64,000 bases of DNA from Acanthococcus lagerstroemiae (lineage: Eukaryota > Arthropoda > Insecta > Hemiptera > Eriococcidae): assembly GCA_031841125.1 (NCBI GenBank), contig CM063111.1, forward strand, positions 38,762,955 to 38,826,954, given 5' to 3'. The notes beneath the pieces were generated by a model. That model was not told the origin of the DNA and made no database searches. It worked only from the letters and a program-made list of their open reading frames with translations. Of this stretch, positions 20,735-32,400 are shown in pieces; position 1 is the first letter of the stretch; every line of letters starts with the position of its first letter. Both the position numbers and the translations under genes were made by a program.

Positions 20735-21715
20735 ATCAGTGAAAGTGATTGACTATAATGACAGTGATGGATAAACGGAAATGACTGACCAATAAAACTG
20801 TTTGACCCCTTGAAAATACTCGACTAATAAAATGAAACTGCTAACAAAATTGATCGACCAGTAAAAAGATCGGCCGATAAAATTAAATGACCAATACAGC
20901 TGTTTAAACCAGTGGCGCAACCAAGGGGGGTACATGGGGGCTAATGCACCCGCCAAAATTCTATTTAAAAAAAAATAGGTACCATAAGCTTACGGCGCAA
21001 CCAAGGCGGGTACATGGGGGCTAATGCACCCGCCAATATTCTAAAAATAATAGGTACCATAAGCTTACAAGTTAACGAGTTGACAAATGAAATAATTTCG
21101 ATATGAAAACAGAAATGTTTATTCGACTGTTAAACAAGGTAAAAATAAAAAGTTGAGTTTGTACTAATTTTTTCACCCCCCCCCCCCCCAGAAAAAATGG
21201 GTAGGTACTAAGTCAACTCGAAATTCTAGTACCCCGTAAAGAAAATTTTCTGGTTGCGTCACTGGTTCAAACAGTAAAATTGATCGACTATCTAGTAAAA
21301 TTGAGTGACGAATGAAATCATATTTCACCAATAAGACTGATCGACCAATAGAATTAAAAAAACAATAAAACTGATGGACCAATAACATTTGTGACCAACA
21401 ATAATAATTGACCAATGAAAATGAGTGACAAATATAAAATTAATCGACCAATAAAATTGATTAAAAATAGTAAAATCAACTGACCAGTGAAAATATTCCA
21501 CTAATAAAAGTGATCGACCAATAGAATTATAAAACCAGTAGAACTGATGGATCAATAAAATTTTTCACCAATAATAACCATTGACCAAGAAAAATGATTG
21601 ACCAGTAACATTAATCGATTAATAAAATAGATTGAGAAATGAAACAGATCACTGAATGAAAATGATCGATCAATTAAATTGATTCACCAATATAATTAAT
21701 GATAAAGAAAAATTT
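20735..21715 (-). repeat. Minisatellite, about 20-bp unit, split by a MITE
   Basis: The motif GACCAATAAAATTGATC and variants recur from about 20738 to 20905 and again from 21273 to 21715. On the minus strand this gives meaningless repeated peptides such as FYWSINFIGRS. A 355-bp MITE lies in the middle. Confidence 0.8.
20910..21264. mobile_element. 355-bp hAT-type MITE with internal duplication
   Basis: The left terminus is CAGTGGCGCAACCA and the right terminus read inward CAGTGACGCAACCA. The flanks GTTTAAAC (20902-20909) and GTTCAAAC (21265-21272) match at 7 of 8. About 80 bp near the left end (20915-20993) is repeated in tandem (20994-21070), including GGCGCAACCAAG, GTACATGGGGGCTAATGC and ATAGGTACCATAAGCTTA. 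It has no coding capacity. Confidence 0.85.
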
Positions 21716-22065
21716 CAAATAAAAATAATAAACAGCTGAAAATAAGTAAATAAATCAGCTAGACAAAATGAAAATTATATTCTGTGGTTGTATTGATTTC
21801 AGCCAACAGAAAGGATGTAAATCACTCTCAGCACATTCCTCTACATCCCCATCTAGCCCCTTCTGGAATTTTTCCTTTTCCTTCCCCCTCTGATTTTCTG
21901 TACGTTTTTTAGTGTCAGAAATCACATTTTATCACAAAATCTTAAAACTTCCATTTTCTCGAATCATCCTATCGTTATACCGACTAATGATATTTCAAGG
22001 TCACAAAATTCGATTTTGGTCTTGGTCTGGACTGTTCAACTTTAAAATGGTGATTCCGTTTACAG
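21716..22065. other. No gene recognised
   Basis: AT-rich DNA. GGTCACAAAATTCGATTTTGG at about 22000 may be a diverged start of the array that follows. Confidence 0.3.
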
Positions 22066-22435
22066 GTTTTTAAGGTAAAACTCATTTCTGAGATCAATTT
22101 CACTCTGAAATGAAAATCATGACACTGGACGGAGGGTGGACACAGAAATCAAGATGGCTATAGGGGCATTACGGATATCACTATGCAAATTCTCAAGGTT
22201 GCAGAACTTGTTTCTAACATCAATTTCCTTCTGAATTGAGAATTGTGCTACCTACTGGAGGGAGAGAGTGAGCAAAGAAATGGAAGTGACAATAAAGGGA
22301 ACATGAATATTATTTTTTCAAGGTCACTGAACTCATTTCTAATGACAGTTCCACTCTAAAGTGAAAAATGTAACAATGAGGTACGTGGCTGAACGGCAGA
22401 AATGTTATGGAATATCATACGGATATTATTTCTCA
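22066..22435 (+). repeat. Tandem array, three units of about 125 bp
   Basis: Each unit has AAGGT, then CTCATTTCTGA or CTTGTTTCTAACATCAATT, TCCACTCTRAARTGA, then a gap with GGAGGG and AGAAATG-AAGATGG, and ends with an ATTATTTCT-like segment. The units start near 22072, 22195 and 22320. They are non-coding and clearly diverged from each other. Confidence 0.6.
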
Positions 22436-23029
22436 TGTTTTTACTGTCTGCTTTTCTATATTATAGGGTCTGTCTACCAAGGTTAAAAATTAAAAATGGA
22501 GAACCACCGAGGGACTTGTAAGTTTCGTTTTTACGTTCTGAGGGACATTCTCAGTTCTGCATGGTTTATTGTCATTGAGACGTTCATTGAAAAATTCATA
22601 GTTTCTACTTTTTTATTTAGGTAAATAGTTTTCCCTCTTGAGTTTTTTGAGAACTTTTCGGGAGAAGTGACAATACAAACGAGTTCTGCATAATCATATT
22701 CATTTTGATCTTCCTTTTACCTTCATGACTGTGCCGCCTTCTCACCTTGAATTCCATAATCTTTTCTTCACTGTGAATCTGTTACTAGAAACTAGAGCGG
22801 TTATATAATTATATACAAGTACTCTTGTCTGCCATTTTTCTCCTTTTTATTATCATCACCGGCCGATCCGAACGCCGCGTATCACTTCGCGACCGTTGCT
22901 TGTGAAATAAGACTCCTATTTTTATACCTCTTTTAGGAACGAGTTCAACAATCTTAGAAACCTTTGAAGTGATACCCTTATTGCAATGAAATGTTGAAGC
23001 TCACGTCCTGTCTCTAACATTAAAAGTTC
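22436..23029. other. No gene recognised
   Basis: No coding, RNA or repeat structure that I can support. Confidence 0.35.
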
Positions 23030-23345
23030 GAATTTAAAGCTAAATCAATACCAAGATCAAATTCTGAGACCTTGAAATCCCCTAGCCAGTATATCGATTT
23101 GATGACTTGGGATGTCTGGTGGGACGTATATGGCGATGCACCCATGCCAAAGTGGCCCCTGAGATACCGCACCCCGGCCCCGGAAACCACCCTTTCGAGT
23201 ATCGCACTGGTGGCCGGAATGATTTGGGATAATGAAACTCTTGAATAGTTGAAATAAAATATCATTTGTAATACTAAAACATAAAAAACGCAAAAAATGT
23301 GGTAGCTAAGAATAGGAAAAAGGGGAAAGCATAATCCAGTGAGTA
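23030..23345. repeat. Diverged duplicate of 17925-18115, interrupted
   Basis: The flanks of the 106-bp repeat at 23114-23219 align in order and orientation with 17925-18115, which lacks that repeat. The pair therefore gives an occupied and an empty version of the same site, though divergence is considerable. Confidence 0.6.
23114..23219 (-). mobile_element. 105-bp retroposon-like repeat, copy 1
   Basis: Minus orientation. Key blocks on that strand: GTTTCCGGGG, TCAGGGGCCACTTTGGCATG, GGTGCATCGCCATATACG and TCCCACCAGAC. The flanks TGACTTGGGAT (23103-23113) and TGATTTGGGAT (23220-23230) match at 10 of 11. No poly(A), inverted ends or transposase. This copy has lost the first of the two hairpins (CCGGGG pairs poorly) but keeps TGGC...GCCA. 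Confidence 0.72.
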
Positions 23346-23929
23346 TCCCGACTATTCTTCCCGAGCGGTACATCCTCAGCTAATTAATCCCAAGAGATTA
23401 ATATTCTTGTAAAATTCATCGAGACAATTCATTTTTAAGAAAAATGAAGAATGGTGTAATAATATAAGGAAAATTCCGAGGATATTTTCGGGTGAGAGTG
23501 AGTTAGAGTCGATGAGGATTATTTGTTCAAGAATAAGAAGCGTACTCCTCTATATTCGCACGATGAAACTTACATCCTTCAAATTTAGAGAGTCCAGAGC
23601 CCATTGGAATGACGAAAGAAGAAGAAAAAAAAGACTTTAAATGTATGGGTAAAGGATCTGTAAGACTGCACGGTTCCTAAGATTGCGCGATGGCGATTTC
23701 TCGAAACTGAAAGAACCTCGCGTGAATCAGACTGTCTGCCTTGTGAAACTTATTTTATTACCAGTGAAGGCAAAATTGTGATTTATTCCGAGTTCGAATT
23801 TTCTGAACAATGAAATTCGAATATTTTCGAGACGTATGAGAATTATTTAACAGCAGATTTCCGACCGTTGGCGGTAAGTATTTTATATATGTATCATAGT
23901 TCCGAAGACGGGATGAGTGATCTCGTATC

Positions 23930-24005
23930 AAGATGAATTGTGTCGAAATGAAATGTCTTAAGACGAAGTGTCTGGAGATGAGGTGTCTCGGGATGAATAG
24001 TCGTA
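23930..24005. repeat. Short minisatellite, about 20-bp unit
   Basis: Variants of GAAATGTCTTAAGACGAAGT and GGAGATGAGGTGTCTCG recur. A related motif (GGACGAAAA, GACAAAATGTCTATGG) occurs at 61130-61255. Non-coding. Confidence 0.5.
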
Positions 24006-25970
24006 GAATCAATCAAGTGATGGGTAGATGGTAATGTAGGTAAATGGGCTAACCAATCGTAAACATATGAGAGTTTAATCTACGAGTATATGGTAACTCG
24101 TGACACTAGCCACTCAGCCCACTACCCCTGATGCCACAATTTTCACTTTAGGGTGACAGACATCATAAACCCAATTCGGCGACATTGAAAATCAGCATGA
24201 TGATATCCAGGCCTGTACTGTTACTTTGATTCATGTGCTCCTCACCTTTCTACAGGGGATAACGTTAGCAATGTGAATTTTAAAACAGAGCCAAAATACG
24301 CAACGAAGGGCATCAACCTTCTGATGTTAATGCTACGAGTAGCGGTGACATCAAGCAACCTTCTACGCTTAGACTCATCTCGGTAAGGTAAATAATCTCC
24401 CCTCAACAAAAGGCTAGAAAGTTCCAACAATTTTCATATTTTAAGAAAAGTGTCGAAATAGAAGTCTCATGAGTTGTTCATTTTGAATATTTCATCAGGA
24501 TTTCGATCGGGTCCTAACTTGAACCCTAAACTCCAAATTTCACACTTATACTGAATGAAATTGATTTGACTCGGAAAACCAAGCAGAGAATAGAATATTT
24601 AAGACCGCTAATCTCGAGTATTTTCATTAAATTTGTAATCAAAAACCCACTCAGAATGGAAGCCTAAATTTCTACACAAAATTTAAATTATAAGGCATGG
24701 ACAGAACAGAATGACTTTTATTTTACCATCGTTCGATTCTTTATTTCTAACCCGTTAAATCGACGACAATAAATATGAGAAGGATTTCACCGAGTTCGAG
24801 AAAATTGAAGGCGAAACACTGGCATTGACAAAAAAGATTTTGAGTTCTGCGTTACACTCTCTGCTGCAGCTAACTTCATTATGTCTACTATGCTCACTTT
24901 TTCCATTTTTTAAAAGTGTCATTTCCCGAAGACTTTCCTGGAAGTAACCTACCAATCGAGTCGCAATCTACAATTTGAGAACCACTGCTACAAAACATTT
25001 ACTGTGAGAGTTTCAAAGTCGAAAAAATTTCGATCTGTAAGTGGTAAGTAATAGAAGCTTCAGCCGGCGCACGAAATATTTCGAACTTTAAAATTTCCTT
25101 GAGTAAAATGAGAGTGCAAATTCATGAACCTTGAATAACTCTTCAAACTTAAGGAAGAAATGTACTGGATTTCCTTCAGATGCCTACGCTTTCAACCGAA
25201 GCATAATAAAAATGGAGAAGATAAACAGAAATTTGAACCGTCTAAAAATATATCTAACGAACCGAAATTTTATTTTCAATTTTTTGCGGGTAGTCGCCTG
25301 AAACGTAAGTATCTAAAATTTCAAATTTTAAATTAGGATAAGGAAATTTTTAGTCATTCCGGTGAACAAATTGAATTAGGCGTGGGTGTTGTACATATTT
25401 CCGGCGAATAGCCTCCCTTTGTGAAAAAAAATTTGAAGACCTATCACGACCCCAAACTTTCTGTGATCAAGTTTCTAACAATTTTAAACAAGCATTTCTT
25501 TTTCGAATCATCCAGGCAGTCTCTCTTTTTCTCTATCGGCGAATTTGGTTGAGAAACGAGCCTTCTTTGAAAGTTCGATATCCGGATGATTGAGTAGGGG
25601 AGAGTTTGTATCAACCTGACCCGGCTTTTCCTTCTGTTACAGTTTTTTTTGGTTTTTTTTTGTTTGTTTGTTTTAATAAAGAATACTGATAGTTTCCAAT
25701 TAACACTATTATATATCCATAGTGTAACAATTTTGAAACTATTCAAGGCCTGAGTTACTACTATTATCTATATTGTCGGACAATCCTTAAAAATTCACGT
25801 TACGGTGCCGTGTGACATTCTCATATACGAGTAAATGCTACCCTGTGACACAGTCATTTTCTGTTCTCTTGCAAATTTTTCAATATTTCTGACTTATATT
25901 CGCATTATTTTAGTAAGTATTAATACAGAAGCTCTAATGAATAGGTATTAAACCGCCTATCTGACAGGCC
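24006..25970. other. No gene recognised
   Basis: Short frames only, none with recognisable content. TTAGGCGTGGGTGT at 25377-25390 echoes the tandem repeat at 49.1 kb. Confidence 0.35.
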
Positions 25971-27250
25971 TGGGTTTGTGATATATACATTGACACTTTA
26001 TAGATATGTAGATAACTGTATTAGTGCCCTTGGAATATTCATATTTGCCTATCTATTTCAGATAAGTGGATACTTATTAATATTCTTACAGAGCTACCTA
26101 CATATCTATTAGTACCTCATGGATATAGTATCCTTGTAAACATCATAATCATATCCATTACCCGATGCGTAATAAGTTACCCTCTAATTACCCAGTTACC
26201 CGCGGAAAAATTACCTATTTGTTACCCTCGAATTACCCTTGTTCTCCTTCAGTTACCCAGGTAACTAGCGAGTTACTACGTAATTAGTTATCCTCTAATT
26301 ACCCGCGGCGGAAAAGTTACCCATTTGTTACCCTCGGTTACTCTCAGATTACCCTTGTTCCCCTGTAGTTACCCGGAAAACTTGTGGGATTTTGCGCATC
26401 GAGTAGTACTATACTGATATGTGGATAACTATATGAGTACCCTTATAAATATTTGCATAGGTATACTCCATGAGTACCTCATAAATATGCGGATAGCTAT
26501 AATATGAGAGATATTTTATAGTAAAGATTACCAGAATTCTGGTAAGTTTCTGGCATTTAGTGATTCCACGCACCCTTTTCCTGAGATTTCTGGTCATTCT
26601 TACAAGAATCCAGTAATATAGTTACTTAATTGTACTAATTTTTGATGGGATTATAGTTACTGTTATCAGAATCGAGAAAAATTTTCAGAATTTTCAGTTG
26701 AAGAGTTTGTGAAATCACTGAACGTCAGAAACCAACTGGAATTCTAGCAATTTTTTCCACGTAATTTTTCTCGGTGTATTAGTACTTTGTCAGACATCTG
26801 CATACATGTGAGTACGTTATTATGAGCATAATAAGTAACATCCTTACAGATATATAATGGAAAACTATCAATATCCATATTAATATCAGCAGGTATTTAT
26901 TAGTCACTCCAACATAAGTGGATAACTATTAAATACCTATATAAACAACAGCATTTCCATTAGAACTTTATAGAAATGTGAATACATATTATTAATACTC
27001 TTATAGCTGGCAGTATGTCTATTACCTAGTACCTTACCGATATGTATCTGAATAGCCATTAGTGTCCTTATACATACTAGCATATTCGTTAGCACCATGG
27101 ATATAGAGTATAGATATATGGATAACTATTAGTATTCTTATAGATAACTGTATATTCATTACTATAACTTTCAAATATGCAGGTATTCAGGAAAACTATT
27201 TGCATCCTTACACATAGAACAGAATATTCATTATTGACTATCTTATAGAT
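25971..27250 (+). repeat. Degenerate array, about 60-bp unit
   Basis: The words GGATAACTATTAGTA, TATAGATATGTGGAT, CATATTCATTAGTACC and CTTATAGATA recur in loose order through 1.2 kb. The units are much diverged. A separate TTACCC-rich array interrupts it at 26155-26385. Confidence 0.6.
26155..26385 (+). repeat. TTACCC-rich array, two units of about 105-110 bp
   Basis: Two units carry GTTA(C/T)CCTCTAATTACCC, then CCGCGG and GAAAA(A/G)TTACC, then ATTTGTTACCCTCG, ATTACCCTTGTTC and AGTTACCC. They differ in composition from the surrounding 60-bp array. TTACCC is not the usual insect telomere repeat (TTAGG/CCTAA), so I do not read this as a telomere relic. Confidence 0.6.
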
Positions 27251-28961
27251 TTGACTCAATAAAACATGAGTTCAAGGTCCCTTAAAAATCAGGGTATTAC
27301 CCAAAAATATGTTAATTTGATAGAAAATATGTATACCGACCGGTACATCTCAACTCAGTAACTGAAATATTCTGGTTAAAAATTTTTTATTCTCGGAGCT
27401 CCTAGAGTGAAATTACGATAAATGTAAAACTCACTAGGTGAAAAAAGTTATCCTCCAGCTATTTCACCCATTGAGATTTTACTCTGCAGTACATTTATAA
27501 ATTATCCATGTATTGAGATATCTCGGCTAACTCAGTCTCAAAGATCATGTTTTTCAGGAAAAGAAGATACCAATTTTTCAACGCAGTAGGTCAATTAACT
27601 TTTTTAAATTCAGCCGACTGAAGTTTCAAACGTGCCATTTGTCAAAAATATAGGCCAGAGCTCCTTCATCACCAGCGCGTTTCTGTACCTATAATACTAT
27701 ACCTTATGTGTACAACAAACAGTATTTGAACATATTTAGGAGAAATCGCCTCAGTTTCGGTATTCTCTGTTTCCTAACTATTGGCTGGATTGTGAAAATA
27801 ATTTTTGTTTTCCGACTTGTGGTACCCTCTGCGCTAATCTGGTCTCATTCATAATAAGTACATACCTAACGCACTGAGATTCGATCATCAAAACTGTCAG
27901 GATTGTCTGTAGGCAGTTTTACATCAAGCTCTTACGCTGGATTTCAAAGTTTTGCTCGGGCTGAGAACTTCCAAGCTTTTGGAAATTCTGCGAAATGGGA
28001 ATACTAATGCAAGTATAATTATGCCCATACATATTCGGAAGCATTAGGTTTCTACAATTTGCGGCTATAACCAACAACAAACAAGTCTACCCACATTTTC
28101 CTTATTATGGAACATTAACATATATACATATCCGTGAAACATGTGTAAGCGGTTTCATATTTCGTGCCTCTATCTTTTCGCCGAATTTAAGTAGTTGTTA
28201 ATGTTTTTAGCACATTCCACATCCACCCTTTTCACCTGCCGTCAGGATCAGAATACAAGAAGTAAATTCAATCATGCCATTACCAACTGCTTTACACAAA
28301 AAGTTAGACGACTAAAGGGCAATTTTATGAAAATAGTACCCTTCGTGATAACTAAATCTTCCAGCGTTAAAAGTTTCGTCAAGTTTTCATTTTGATTTCA
28401 ATGCGCAGACTTCTCGTCGTTGCAGCACGAAATACGAGTAATTCCCAACCGTGCAAAACGTACTCGAGGCGCCGCCTATAATTTGAATGAACGCGCTCAC
28501 AAGTCGGATCCAAACTAAAACATATTTTCATTTAGATGTACAGGTATGTACCGTGAATTACAACTCAACTTTTTATGAGAGAAGCGGGAGATGCCCAAAA
28601 GGACGAATTACCAACGAGCAGTTTCTTACGCAAAAAGGGGCAAACGCCTCCATTTGCACTTTCCTGACATAGTCTACTGTTTGACACGAGTATTGGGGTG
28701 AAGAGAACAAAACTTTTTTTCTCAATTTTTTCTAGGCTAGTGATAAAACGTGTCTCTAGTACATAAAAAAACCAAATGCAAAATTTCATTCGGAAATTCA
28801 AAAATTCTCTCCATGAACTGAAGGCTTGATTATTAGAATAGGATTCCCCATGAGAATAACAGCAATTTTTCAAATAATTTCGTATAAGTCGCGGAGCAGA
28901 GTATGAAGCACGAAGCACGAAAGCAGGTTTTTCTTGACTTTCTGGAGGGAAGCATGGAGCA
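27251..28961. other. No gene recognised
   Basis: No supportable coding region. Short frames (plus 28195-28395, plus 28487-28672) lack domains. Confidence 0.35.
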
Positions 28962-29025
28962 GAGTAACAAAATTTTTAGGGCTGGCACGGAGCACCGGAG
29001 CGGAGGCATAAACAAATCTGACTTG
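28962..29025 (+). repeat. Direct repeat partner of 29345-29415
   Basis: AGAGTAACAAAATTTTTAGG and CCGGAGCGGAGGCATAAACA match AGAGTCCTAAAATTTTATAG and CCGGAGCGGGGCAAACAAAA at 29345-29415. The 105-bp repeat copy 2 lies between the two. Confidence 0.5.
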
Positions 29026-29078
29026 CTCTGGAGCTGAAAATCCAGCCCAGTGAAGTGCAGAAAAGGAAAGTCCTTGAT

Positions 29079-29196
29079 TCGATGTTGGAGGGGCATATGG
29101 CAATGCACGCATGCCAAATTGGCCCCGGGACACCGCTTCCCCTATCCCGGAAACGCCCCGAATGAGGGCCTGCGTCAGAATAGGAGGGATGAAGAA
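29079..29196 (-). mobile_element. 105-bp retroposon-like repeat, copy 2
   Basis: On the minus strand: TCTGACGCAGGCCCTCATTC, GTTTCCGGGATAGGGG, GTGTCCCGGGGCCAATTTGG, CATGCGTGCATTGCCATATG, CCCCTCCAACATCGA. Both hairpins are intact (CCGGGA with TCCCGG, TGGCA with TGCCA). Flanking direct repeats are AAGTCCTTGAT (29068-29078) and AAGCTCCTTGAT (29195-29206), identical but for one inserted base. It sits in a region with GGAGCA-rich short repeats. Confidence 0.72.
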
Positions 29197-29344
29197 GCTC
29201 CTTGATGGGATCAAAACTACCAGATTAAGGTCCTCTTTCATTCGTTGTTTGGAGTTTGCACTTTGCTCCCTTGCTTCGTGCTGTTCTCATCTCTCGTTCT
29301 TTCTATGATACGCGTTGAGCGAGACGATACATTTTTAGTCTGAA

Positions 29345-29415
29345 GCAGAGTCCTAAAATTTTATAGCCCGGAGCGAAGTACCGGAGCGGGGCAAACAAAA
29401 ATTTGTATCGCTTAA
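29345..29415 (+). repeat. Direct repeat partner of 28962-29025
   Basis: See 28962-29025: shared CCGGAGCGG core with an AAAATTTT block before it and CAAACAAA after it. It lies immediately left of the full hAT element. Confidence 0.5.
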
Positions 29416-29453
29416 CACCCTCAGTTCAAAATGGTCAAATTTGTTGTTAGTAC

Positions 29454-29461
29454 CACGAAGA
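29454..29461 (+). repeat. hAT target duplication CACGAAGA, left copy
   Basis: The same 8 bases occur at 32856-32863, directly after the right terminus of the element. Confidence 0.92.
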
Positions 29462-32400
29462 CAGTGGCGTAGCCAAGGGGGGGGGGGGGACGGGGCGATC
29501 GCCCCCCATGGCTTTTTTTTTTTAAATGAAGTCACAAAAACCTGATGAGCAAGTCTATAATAGAAAATCCCGTTTGACTGGTACTTGCGGAAAGCAGCTG
29601 AAGCTTCACTCGACGTCTTCGGATAGTCGAACCTGAAGTGCTGTGTCGCTGTGTGATGGAGGGGGAAATTGAATCAACGCTCAGCCGCAGGTGCAGTTTG
29701 TGTACACGTGATTTATCAGAATAAATACGTAATCTCTCTGCTTATGATTTTCAGATGTATTTTTCGATCCTTTTGTTATTGATAGGACTTCCTAGAAATA
29801 CGTGTGATGTGATGTAATTATAAGCTGTTCTGTCATCTGTGTTTTGTGAGTGCATGTTATTTCGAATTTCAATTCAGATTTCGCGATTATTTAATTTTTA
29901 GTGGACATGAAACGAAATTTGGATATAAGAAATTTTTTTGTGAAAAAAAAATCTCAGCTGGAATTGGAACAGCCTGACAATATAGGTGTGGAGACAGCAA
30001 TACACGATAATGCAAGGGTATCTGCGTCTGTTGTTTTACTGCAAGAGTCCAGCTCAAGTGAATTACACAATAAACAAACTGACCAAATAGAATCAAAGTC
30101 TGATACTTGCTCATCGAAATCTTTCGTTGAACCACTCGATATATCGAATGCACTCGATAAATCACTATCATCAACAGGGCGATTCAATTATTTGTCCAAT
30201 ACTTGGATGCCGGACAAGAATTTCGCTTTTCCATTCATTCAACACAACGGGAAAAGAAGAAGATTTCGTTATCAATGGCTTGAACATTATCCATGGTTAG
30301 CTTACAGTAAAAAATTGAGCGGAGGGTTTTGTAAAATATGCGTATTGTTTTCTTCGAAGGAAGGTGGAGTAGGTGCACAGGTGAGCAGATTTTTGGAAAC
30401 ACAGTTAACTTAAATTTATTAAAATTTTTCAACATAATTTTATTTTATGATTTAGTCTCTCAAATACTTGGTTACCACTCCGTTGAATACTTTTCGAGAG
30501 TTAAAAGATGGTCCACAGCTGCTGAGTGATCATGCTTCTCTCAATTATCACAACACTGCTTGCGAAAGAATGGAAAATTTTTTAAAAGTGTATGAAAGTC
30601 ATGGGACGTTAGCAGTATCTAATCAGGTATAACTATTTTTAATTTCATTCATTAAAAAAAATTTTAAGTACATGTAACTAATTTGCGAAATTTAAATTAT
30701 TAGATAAATCTTGATGTTGCTACGAAAATTCAACAAAATCGAGAGCGGCTGATTCCAATAATCAAAACAATTTCACTCTGTGGTAGAGCCAATTTACCTT
30801 TGAGGGGACATCGCGAAGAAGGTGACATGAAAGACACCGATACTCAGCAGTCTGCCTTAAAAGCTGAGCAGGGTGTCTTTAGGGCATTATTGGCATTTAG
30901 AATGGATGCTGGAGATGCTGATTTAAAACGTCACTTCGAAACTAGTGGTAAGAACTGTACTCTGATTAGCCCTGAAATCCAAAACGAAATTATAGAAACT
31001 ATTGCATTGGAGATAAAATCTTGTATCATCGAAAGAGTAAAGAAAGGTAAATATTATTCCATACTATGTGACGAGACCACTGATATTTCAAAAAAAGAAC
31101 AACTGACGATTTGTTTGAGATATGTGGATATGGATCAAGGCATTATTCGTGAAGATTTTATCGGTTTTGTTGAAGCCAAATCCACAACTGGAGCTGAACT
31201 ACAACGGTTGATTTTATCTGAAATATCTTCTGTAGGTCTAAGTCTAGAATATTTACGTGGCCAGGGATATGATGGCGGTTCAAATATGGCAGGAAAGAAG
31301 CAAGGTGTTCAAGCTTTAATCTTAGCCCAACAGCCTTTAGCTTTTTATACTCACTGTTTCAGCCACTAATTGAATCTTTGCCTATCGAAGACATGTGAAA
31401 ACAAACAGATTAAAAATATGTTGGATATCGTGCGCTCTGTAACAACGTTTTTGACCGCCTCTGCTAAGCGAGTCAGTATTTTTCAAAATAAAATATCGGA
31501 ATCAGTTCGTCATTCGGAAGCGACTAAAAAAAATTGAAACCTCTATGTGATACAAGGTGGGTAGAGCGTCATGAATCTTTGTTGGTATTTAAAACCATGC
31601 TACATGAAATAATATACTGTCTCGATGAATTGGAATCTGATGACAACGATCGAGAAACATCCTCAAAGGCGATGACATATAATGCTGCGATTCAACGAAG
31701 TGAATTCATAGTCGCTCTTCATGTTGCCGCCTATTATTTTTCTTTTACTGTGAGTTTGAGTGAGTCCCTTCAGAGCTCAACAATCGACATTTCTGAAGCT
31801 ATGGATAGTGTACAGGCTGTTGTAGACTCCTTAAATATAATCAGAGGCGATGCTGATGCAATTTTTCATGGTATGTTCGAGTCAATGCAAACACTTATGG
31901 CCAATTTAGGTACAGAACTAAAAATACCTCGTTTATGTGGGCGTCAGACATAACGGATGAATGTTGAAAACACGGATTGTGAAACTTACTATCGCATCAC
32001 CATTTTCTTACCTTTTCTAGACCATATAACTACAGAGTTACATACACGCTTTGATGAAAAACTTCGTAACCTCGCTCCTCTGCAAGGTTTAATTCCAACA
32101 AAATTATCACAATACACTGACCAACAGATCATCAACGCGGCAAAAATTTATAGCAATGATTTGAAAGTTTTTTCTTTGGAGGAAACGCTATCAGCTGAGT
32201 TACTGCTATGGAGAAATCAGTGGGCAACTGTAGAAAAAAATCAAACCACAGCAATTGAGGCGATGTTTGCATGTAATTTTTTAACCCCCAACATCAAGAT
32301 ATTGTTGCATGTATTAGCACTTCTGCCCGTTTCTACTGCATCGGCTGAACGTTCATTTTCAACTTTGAAACGAGTGAAAACTTATTTAAGATCTACAATG

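Noticed and set aside
20753..21555. Aromatic repeat proteins (FYWSINFIGRS)
   Set aside because: Translation of a 20-bp minisatellite. No start context and no constant frame across units.
26155..26385. Telomere relic from TTACCC words
   Set aside because: Arthropod telomeres normally use TTAGG. The words here lie in a 105-bp unit with other sequence and are not a pure short repeat.
25971..27250. CRISPR-like array from regularly recurring words
   Set aside because: The units are diverged without identical repeats or unique spacers, and the context is a eukaryotic repeat region.
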